Of a stretch of DNA of 64,000 nucleotides, positions 56,661 through 64,000 are shown piece by piece. The first letter of the stretch is position 1. Each line of letters begins with the position of its first letter. This stretch comes from Ariolimax columbianus (taxonomy: Eukaryota > Mollusca > Gastropoda > Stylommatophora > Arionidae): contig JAVGWX010000005.1 of the NCBI GenBank assembly GCA_036924085.1, forward strand, positions 97,006,172 through 97,070,171, in the 5' to 3' direction. A program made the position numbers and the translations under genes. The notes under the pieces were generated by a model. The model was not told where the DNA came from. It ran no database searches and was given only the letters and a program-made list of their open reading frames with translations.

Positions 56661-57699
56661 TGGTTTAGAAATTTCTCCACTTATGCCACATAGCGACGCA
56701 GGGAATGTCAATCACATGTTCTTTGTTATGTTTTAAATTCTATACTCTGTAGTGTTTCCTTAAAACCGTCGATTCACTAAGTAATTGGCCTTCTAAAGGA
56801 CTCTCGGCCGCGTCTTACATAGCAAAGGCTACAACTGAATGTTTGTCCCCATAAAGGAAGTATGTAACAAGTCATGTATATGCCATTGTAGAACGTATTT
56901 AGGTAGCAAGTTGTATTTTCCATGATGAGGCTGCTAGTTGGCAGTAGCGAAGCGTGATGATAATTGTAGAGTAAGCTGAGTCATGAACATAAAGGAGCAC
57001 ACTTAACGACGTGAAATAAATGTTGACAAGTACTTCGTGTTTGTGCTGAATGAGGTAGGTGAAACCCATGCTGTCGACGTACTTCTGCACAGTTGTCTAC
57101 GTTTTCTGGTAAATAAGTTATAAGTGTGTTTTATTTTTGAAAAAAATTTATATCACCCTCTCCTTAAACACGTGATCAAATCGCAATCACAAAACTAAAC
57201 AAAACTGCATTGAAATAACATTTGAAATACACTTTGAGGGCTTGTAATGTAACACTCTCAGTTATGGAATGCCGGCCTAATTTGTGGCTAGTGGCTGTGA
57301 TAAAAAGGTAGCGCCATAATGACGCTCTCCTAGGTACCAATTAATCTGATTCGTTCGCTGTGTTAGGCTGGACGCAATCATCCAACCTTTCTAGCGGTAA
57401 CTAATAAATTCACTTTGCCGCTTTGCGCGTTTGCTAACGTGTCACAACGTTTAAAAAGAAATGTCCATTACAATTTTAATTTCTAATTTATTTCGCATCT
57501 GTATTATGCAAAGGGATGTCTTCTCTAATTCTTCAAAACCGTTTGGGAAAGCTCAGTCTATCCTGTCGATTATAACACTTCGCTACTGCTAGTTACAGAA
57601 ACAATACTTGTTTGTCCTCTTTTACTACTTTTTTTCAGAAGGTTACAGCGGTCTCACTCATTCCTACCAGGGACTCAGTCAGAAACACGAGGACAGTGT

Positions 57700-57880
57700 T
57701 ATAAGTGGATGTTGATACTGTGGTTATTGATGATAATTATGATCATGGATATGGCATGGTGGTGGTGGTAGTGGTGATGATGGTGGTGATTGTAGTGGTG
57801 GTAGAAGTGATCGTGGTGATGATGCTGGTGATGCAGACGATGCTTTTTGTAGTGGTGATGATGCTAGGAATGAGGATATT
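57700..57880. repeat. GGTGGT/GATGAT-rich low-complexity sequence
   Basis: Purine/GT-rich trinucleotide-like sequence (GATGGTGGTGATTGTAGTGG) resembling the larger block at 61,375. Bases 56,661-57,699 contain no recognised element or gene. Confidence 0.8.
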
Positions 57881-57999
57881 TTCGGTTGCGATACTTACTT
57901 TACTTTCCATGTTCTGTGCAAAAAGTCAGACATCATGTCTTCATTGTTCAGTCACGTGGATTTGTGGTTCTCCCAACATGTTATTCAAATTACATGTTT

Positions 58000-58260
58000 A
58001 GGGGACGGTATGGCCTAGTGGTTAAGTGGCACGGCTCACAACCGGAAGGTGCTGGGTTCAATCCCCATCACAGCACCGGCCGTTACCCCGGGGAAGCAAA
58101 CCCTTAGAACATCCAGGAGGAAGCAGACCCTAACATAAAATGCATGCTGAAGTCGGATGTACTGGGTCGACAGGCGCAAAATAAAAACCACAGTGCAAAG
58201 CACACCGCCTTGGGAATTAGAGAAATAAGGCGAACGCAAAAAATTTTTTTTTTTTAAATA
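58000..58260 (+). mobile_element. tRNA-derived SINE, family 1, copy d
   Basis: GGGGACGGTATGGCCTAGTG (A-box region), GGTTCAATCCC (B box), GCTGAAGTCGGATGTACTGG (central module), then an AAGGCGAACGCAAAAAA tail extended by T14. Duplication ACATGTTT (57992-57999 and 58261-58268). Bases 58,269-58,690 are only weakly LINE-like on the minus strand. Confidence 0.9.
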
Positions 58261-58699
58261 ACATGTTTCCAGAAGGTTCAGGCAGATCAACCGGTAGTTT
58301 GAGTCTTATGTTGCCCCACAGTTACACGTCTCATCCACCCTGCAGCCCCATCTCTCAAGTTCTTATTCCATCGTGATAAACTAATTCTCAGCATATTTAG
58401 TGACTTCTATATAGGGTAAGGCAAGTGGTGTCCAGGCACATGTCCCTTACGCAGCTCGATCCAGGGGACTTGTATCAGTTCGTTCCATTCTTCAATGCAT
58501 CGTTTTCTGGGACTAGTCTGTAGGGGCTGTGTTGACTTCATCTAGATTTCAGTCTTGCGCACTGCATATGGTGCCCAGACATAGGGTGCCTTGGGTCGCT
58601 TACCTGTTTCTCTCGTTCAAGTTCTCGCGTCGTCGGGGCTCATATGGACGCTACGTAGATTATTGGGTACATTTTTTTTCAGTTGGAGTAGGTTCAAAG

Positions 58700-60840
58700 C
58701 AAAAGTTCTTCGAAAATGACACAGTGTACTCATCTTCTGGGAAACACAATAAGTCCCGATGTCCAGAGGGCTTCTGGTTGGGCTCCCCATGATGTGCCAG
58801 TCAATTTGGAGAGGATATTATTTTTGGCTTTGCGTCGTCCGGTTTTTTTTTCATGGCAGTGTATCAAATAGGACAACGTGAAATCCAACTTGACATCCAG
58901 GTATTTGCGAGCTGTACTGTGCTTCAGCTCATGTCTTAGCAATTTGATCTGCAGTTGTATTTTGCCTCTCTGTTTCTGGTGTGGAAAACACATACTTTGG
59001 TTTAGCTGAGGTTTGCCCTAGCTTGGCTTCGTTCGTTCTCAATCTACCACTACGAAGCCCTGAAAAGGGCTTAAGTAGCATAATGTAGTCTAGAGAACGG
59101 AATGCGTTGTGTCGCAGTTTACAGCGATATTTGCACATTTCGGTCCAACCCATCCGACTTCAGTAAGCATGTTTTCAGTACTGGCTTAGCATTTCGTCTT
59201 CGATCCCTTCTCCTTAGCCAATGTCCTCTGTTACAGCCTGTTATCCAGGATCACCACGTGGAGGTGTAGAAGGTTCTTGGCAGCTCTGGTTCCCTGGTCC
59301 TGACGCTAGCAGTCACCTATGGTCACTGACCTCTTCAGCTCATGTGCTGCTCAGCATTTTGATCCCGTTGAGGTTTGATTTGAGGGTTTTTTCTGGTAAT
59401 ATGCGACGAAAGGATGGTCGATGGGGCACGCCTCTGGAGGAGTGCTCACCCCGCACTGGACTTCCGTGGCCCAAGACAGGGGACCGCTGGAGAGGAAGTT
59501 GAGACCCGCAGCTACGATGAGGAACGGGTTATCAAGATATACGGCAAGAGCATCAAATGTGCTGATCACTTTGAGTTCAATCTCTTCAAACCCATTTCCT
59601 TGGGCAATGACTACTGTGTCATCGACATGAATGAATACCGTCACCACTGTGTCGATAAGCTCGTCGCTGGTATATTTGTTATCCAACGAAGAAACTAGAA
59701 TGCTTCTTTGTGTCAGGGCGTTTTTCCCCCACCAAGGTTGGCCTATTCTACAAGAGACTTGTGATGAGGTAGGTGAAGCGCCAATCAATCAAATTTAGCT
59801 TTGAGTAGTTTTTAGTGTCACTTACTACACTTAAATCGATAAAAATCACTAATGTAACCTGCTTGCATTCATGTCCGTCCTCAATTAGGTGTGTCATGTT
59901 AAGGATTTGATAGCAACATGATCTTCTAGGTCTAAAACCTACTCACTCCTTGATAAGATTCTTGTCTTTTGGGGAGAAGTTGGACCGATACTGTTCAGGA
60001 TTATTTTTTTCAAAAACCTTATACATAAATTTCGAGAATCTATTGGTTTTTTTCCATGGTTTTAGCAACGCAATAACATGAAATTTCCTCCAGATTTTAG
60101 GAATTTGCATAAATTCGATGAATTGATTTAAATGTGATGGTTTCTGGTCCACATTTGCAATTTGCTGTGTCCTAAGACCACTAGGACCATCTGCTATGTG
60201 GTTTTCCATTTGATATATTGCATCTTTTAATTCCTTTAAGGAAAAGGGTTTTGCCAGCAAGTAATTCTCCTTCTTACAATCCTGCTGGATTTTGGTTTGC
60301 TCTGGCTTTTGGTTTGCTCTGGCTTTTTTATTAAAAATGGGTTTCAGTTCAGCAGTAATTGGTTGGCTATTTATTTGGCAAGGAGAAACTTGCATTATGC
60401 CTGCAGAAACGATCATTGGGTCATTCCATTACTTATGGAACTCTGTTTGGGGTGAACTAAGACACAAGTATCCTTCCACATGCTTGACATATTTCCAGGC
60501 GAGGTTACTGTTTTGTTTCATGTCAAGGTCTTCCACAAGGTGGCGTCTTTTTTTCTGATTTCGAGACTGAAATTGCATGTAGGGTAATTCCCCAACCCAG
60601 ATGATAACAGTTGAGGCTTCGTTAAGGTTAGAAATACTTTGGCTTCTGCAGTCTCTTGGTGTGTCACGACTGGTGATCTGTTCTGTCAACAAAAGCCTCC
60701 TTTTTTTTACTTTGTGTTGGGCATAGGCGAACGGATCCCATTTGTCTCGCTTGAAATTAAAGCGTCTTTTGAAAGTTACATTCTTCGCCCGGTTTGACAA
60801 CCGCTGCAACACGAGATAGACCTGTGTTGCGTTCGTGATT
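58700..60840 (-). mobile_element. Jockey-like LINE, decayed, antisense
   Basis: Reading leftwards on the minus strand: LKELKDAIYQMENHIADGPS (60,240-60,170) and IPKIWRKFHVIALLKP; VGFRPRRSCCYQILNMTHLI then EDG (about 59,945-59,875); VFIHVDDTVVIAQGNGFEEI at about 59,620, the YADD position with A replaced by V. After an inserted element, 58,990-58,740 reads KYLDVKLDFTLSYLIHC and ILSKLTGTSWGAQPEAL, the thumb region. The order is that of Jockey-group RTs. Many stops, deletions and one insertion. Confidence 0.8.
59028..59365 (-). mobile_element. (GAA)n-tailed short element, copy 4
   Basis: It aligns with 39,031-39,395 from CTTCGTTCGTTCTCAATCTA to TTTTGATCC, but the (CTT)n run is eroded to CTTGGCTTC. 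It lies inside the Jockey-like LINE. TGAGGTTTG occurs near both sides (59007 and 59371), a possible but imperfect duplication. Confidence 0.8.
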
Positions 60841-61374
60841 TACGCTCATTTACAGATTTCGTCACATGATGTACTATCCTGTCTCATACACATGTGATGT
60901 CATCATTGTATCTTCTTCGCATACTGTAGCTATAAACATATTATGGGATCCTTATGTTATGCAAGATCTGTAGTTCGTTCGACTCTGCTAAGATCTCCTC
61001 CAGCTCCTCACCTGGTGTATTGTAAAAGGGATGTTCTGTGACAGTTACAATCTCCCATGACTATTCTGTTGCTTTTTCATGTGAAGTTGTGAGGCACTTC
61101 GAAACCAAAGTTGTTTTTGGTATTATTGTGCAAGATCGGATCTCAATTGTGATGCTCTCTGTATTTCATTTGGAGGTTTGGCTTACAGAGTTTATGTCTA
61201 GGTCTGGTGTAACAAGAATGGCTCTCTCGTATAGCGTGTGCGGGTTCTTGGCGCTCACGTATAGCGTGTGCGGTTTCTCAGCATCAAGCTCCATTCTATT
61301 TAACTGTGATCTTTGGTCAGCGATTGCGTGATAAATACATTACATCGACGGTGCTGATAACGGTGGCGATTATT

Positions 61375-62760
61375 TTGGTGGTGGTGGTGATGATGATGGT
61401 CGTGGTGGTGTGATGGCCATGATGATGGGGGTGGTTTTGATGATGGCTATGATAATCTTCGTCGTGGTGATGATGATGGTGGTGGTGGTGCTGGTGATTG
61501 GGGTGATAATGGGGTTGGTGGTGGTTATAATGGGGGTGGTGATAATGGGGGTGGTGATAATGGGGGTGGCGGTGGTGATAATAGGGGTGGTAGCGGTGAT
61601 AATGGGGGGTGATAATGGAGGTAGTGATAATGGGGGGAGGGGCGGTAATAATGGGGTTGGTGATAATGGTGGGTGATAATGGGGGTGGTGATAATGGGGG
61701 TGATAATGGGGGGGGGCGGTGATAATTGGGGGCGGTGATAATGGGGGTGGTGATAGGAGGGGTGATAATGGGGGGGGGTGATAATGTGCGGTGATAATGG
61801 GGGGGGGGGTAATAATATCGGGGTGGTAATTATGGGGTTGGGATAATGGGGATGATAATACTGGGGGTAGTGGTGATAATGAGGGTGGTGGTGGAGATAA
61901 TGGGGGGTGGTGATAATGGGAGGGGTGGTGGTGATGATAATGGGGGTGGTAATATTGGGGGTGGGGGTGGTAATGGGGGGGGGGGTAATAATCGGGGTGG
62001 GGATAATGGGAATGATAATAATGGGGGTGGTGATACTGGGGGTAGTGGTGAAAATGAGGATGGTGGTGGCGATAATGGGGAGGGTAATATTGGGGGTGGT
62101 GGTGGTAATAATAGGGGTGGGGATAATGGAGGTGGTGGTGGTGATAATGGGGGGGGTAGTGGTGATAATGGGGTGGTAATATTGGGGGTGGTGGTAATAA
62201 TAGGGGTGGTAATATTGGGGGTGGTGGTGGTGATAATGGGGGTGGCAATATTGGGGGTTGTGGTGATAATAATGGGGGTGGTGATGGTGATAATGGGGGT
62301 GGCAATATTGGGGGGGGGGTGGTAGTAATAGTAGGGGTGGTGGTGGTGATAATGGGGGTGGGGTAGTAATAATGGGGGTGGTGGTGGTGATAATGGAAGT
62401 GGTAATATTGGGGGTGATGGTGGTAATAATGGGGGTGGTGGTGGTGATAATGGGTGTGGTGGTGGTGATAATGGGGGTGGTGGTGGGGATAATGGAGGTG
62501 GTGGTGATAATGAGGGTGGTGATAATGTGGGTGGGGGTGATAATGGGGGCGGGGTAGTGATAATGGGGGTGGTGATGATGGTAGAAATAATGATGATGGT
62601 TATGATTATTTTGATGTTAGTGAGAATGATAATCTTGGTGGTATTATTAATCTTGGTGGTGATGTTTGTGGTAGTTGTAATGGTGGTGATTGTGATGATG
62701 GGGATGATGCTAATGATGATGATAACGGTGATGGTGGTGGCGATGATGTTATGAAAGTAT
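61375..62760. repeat. G-rich GGTGATAATGGGG low-complexity array
   Basis: About 1.4 kb of irregular units of GGTGGTGATAATGGGGGTGG, extremely strand-asymmetric in G, with frequent G4-G9 runs. Long open frames occur on both strands (Gly/Val/Met-rich and Pro/His-rich) but are repeat translations. Runs of four or more G tracts could form G-quadruplexes. Bases 60,841-61,374 are blank apart from a two-copy GTATAGCGTGTGCGG at about 61,228 and 61,259. Confidence 0.93.
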
Positions 62761-62919
62761 CGGCATTCACTTCATTCTACCTCAACCGAATCATCCAAAT
62801 AACTCCACAACGGGCTCTAGAAACATTCTGCAGTATGTAGTCTGGTCTCTCTCCACTTGTTCTCAGCCGATGGGGAAAACCAGTTATTCAATCGTTGATT
62901 TGCCTAAAAAAACATACCA

Positions 62920-63105
62920 GATAGTTGTATCAGGATGTTGTATTTACCAGATAGTCCCGGTCACTGCCGTCAGGATGTTGTATTTACCAGATAGTCCCGG
63001 TCACTGCCGTCAGGATGTTGTATTTACCAGATAGTCCCGGTCACTGCCGTCAGGATGTTGTATTTACCAGATAGTCCCGGTCACTGCCGTCAGAATGTTG
63101 TATTT
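62920..63105. repeat. 40-bp tandem array, about 4.5 units
   Basis: CCAGATAGTCCCGGTCACTG followed by CCGTCAGGATGTTGTATTTA; the units are almost identical, so the array is young. Confidence 0.95.
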
Positions 63106-63264
63106 TAGGTTTTATATGTTCAAGCTCTCAGCTTCTGTCAGGTATGGTAATCAATTGTCTTTCTCGCTTTCTCATAATCGAAAACTAAAAACCAGGTACC
63201 AATTTTGTTACTGGGGATACAGTACTGGAGAGTTTTAATAATTATATACTATTGGGATTTTGAA

Positions 63265-64000
63265 TACTGTACTGGTGGGTGCTGGGATACTGTACGTGTG
63301 GGTGTCAGAGATACTATACTGGTGGGTGTCAGAGATACTATACGTGTGGGTGTCAGAGATACTATACTGGTGGGTGTCAGAGATACTCTACTGGTGGATG
63401 TCAGAGATGCTATACTGGTGGGTGTCAGAGATACTATACGTGTGGGTGTCAGAGATACTATACTGGTGGGTGTCAGAGATACTATACGTGTGGGTGTCAG
63501 AGATACTATACTGGTGGGTGTCAGAGATACTCTACTGGTGGGTGTCAGAGATACTATACTGGTGGGTGTCAGAGATACTCTACTGGTGGATGTCAGAGAT
63601 GCTATACTGGTGGGTGTCAGAGATACTATACTGGTGGGTGTCAGAGATACTCTACTGGTGGATGTCAGAGATGCTATACTGGTGGATGTCAGAGATGCTA
63701 TACTGGTGGGTGTCGGAGATACTATACTGGTCCGTGTCAGAGATACTATACTGGTGGGTGTCAGAGATACTATACTGGTGGGTGTCAGAGATACTATACT
63801 GGTGGGTGTCAGAGATACTATACTGGTGGGCGTCAGAGATACTATACGTGTTGGTGTCAAAGATACTAAACTGGTGGGTGTCAGAGATACTATACTAGTG
63901 GGTGTCAGAGATACTATACTGGTGGACTATACTGGTGGGTGTCAGAGATACTATACTGGTAGGTGTTGGTATATTATACTGGTGGATATTTGGCTACTAT
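63265..64000. repeat. 24-bp tandem array running off the window
   Basis: About 30 units of GGTGGGTGTCAGAGATACTA followed by TACT, with recurring variants (ACGTGTGGG, CTCTACTGG, GGATGTCAGAGATGC). It reads VSEILYWW in one frame and is open in others because 24 is divisible by three. The variants recur in blocks, hinting at a higher-order period. The array continues past position 64,000. Confidence 0.95.

Noticed and set aside
61370..62325. Long Pro/His-rich and Gly-rich open frames
   Set aside because: Translations of a G-rich low-complexity block on its two strands.
63249..63898. Open frames of about 200 codons on both strands
   Set aside because: Product of a 24-bp array whose length is a multiple of three.

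Overview
This is a window of animal nuclear DNA. It is intron-rich, about 60% A+T by eye, and crowded with tandem repeats and transposable-element remnants. The repeat types (tRNA-derived SINEs, CR1-, RTE-, I/Nimb- and Jockey-like LINEs, a Penelope-like element, mariner, hAT and piggyBac traces) suit a lophotrochozoan, most plausibly a gastropod mollusc. The species assignment is inference.

One host gene can be reconstructed. It is the 3' part of a P5B-type ATPase gene (ATP13A2/ATP13A3-like polyamine/cation pump) on the + strand. Eleven exons between 632 and 30542 join in phase, with consensus splice sites, into 467 codons plus a TAG stop. They run from the end of the catalytic P domain (with the [11 protein letters not shown] hinge) through the last six membrane segments to an acidic cytosolic tail. 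The upstream exons, including the DKTGT phosphorylation site, lie outside the window. About 1.4 kb of coding sequence is spread over 30 kb because the introns are filled with arrays and mobile elements.

Layout. 1-632: mariner remnant and a short AT-rich array. 0.8-5.3 kb: old LINE pieces and a 42-bp array with a 420-bp higher-order period. 5.3-12.1 kb: degenerate arrays, with a truncated and a near-complete copy of one LINE family (here 'LINE A'). 12-22.7 kb: LINE/SINE fragments and small arrays. 22.9-24.5 kb: a 43-bp array that copies an acceptor-like motif, split by a putative solo LTR. 24.6-30.4 kb: SINEs in a 33-bp array, a Penelope-like element with a hammerhead-like 3' motif, and an antisense LINE A copy. 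30.5-64 kb, downstream of the gene: no recognisable host gene. It holds a decayed CR1 LINE, a 73-bp array, a hAT MITE inside an array, a mariner carrying two LINE A copies at the same target, a piggyBac-like MITE, Jockey-like and zinc-finger LINE remnants, and long minisatellites up to the window edge.

Main points of interest. (1) LINE A and a short (GAA)n-tailed element share tail, 11-bp target duplications and a sequence module, which suggests an autonomous/non-autonomous pair. (2) A Penelope-like element has a CUGAUGA...GAAA core downstream of its GIY-YIG domain. (3) Mobile elements have repeatedly landed inside tandem arrays. (4) Two LINE A copies sit at one 11-bp target inside a mariner. 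(5) A sequence module recurs in SINEs, the (GAA)n element and the LINE A 5' region.
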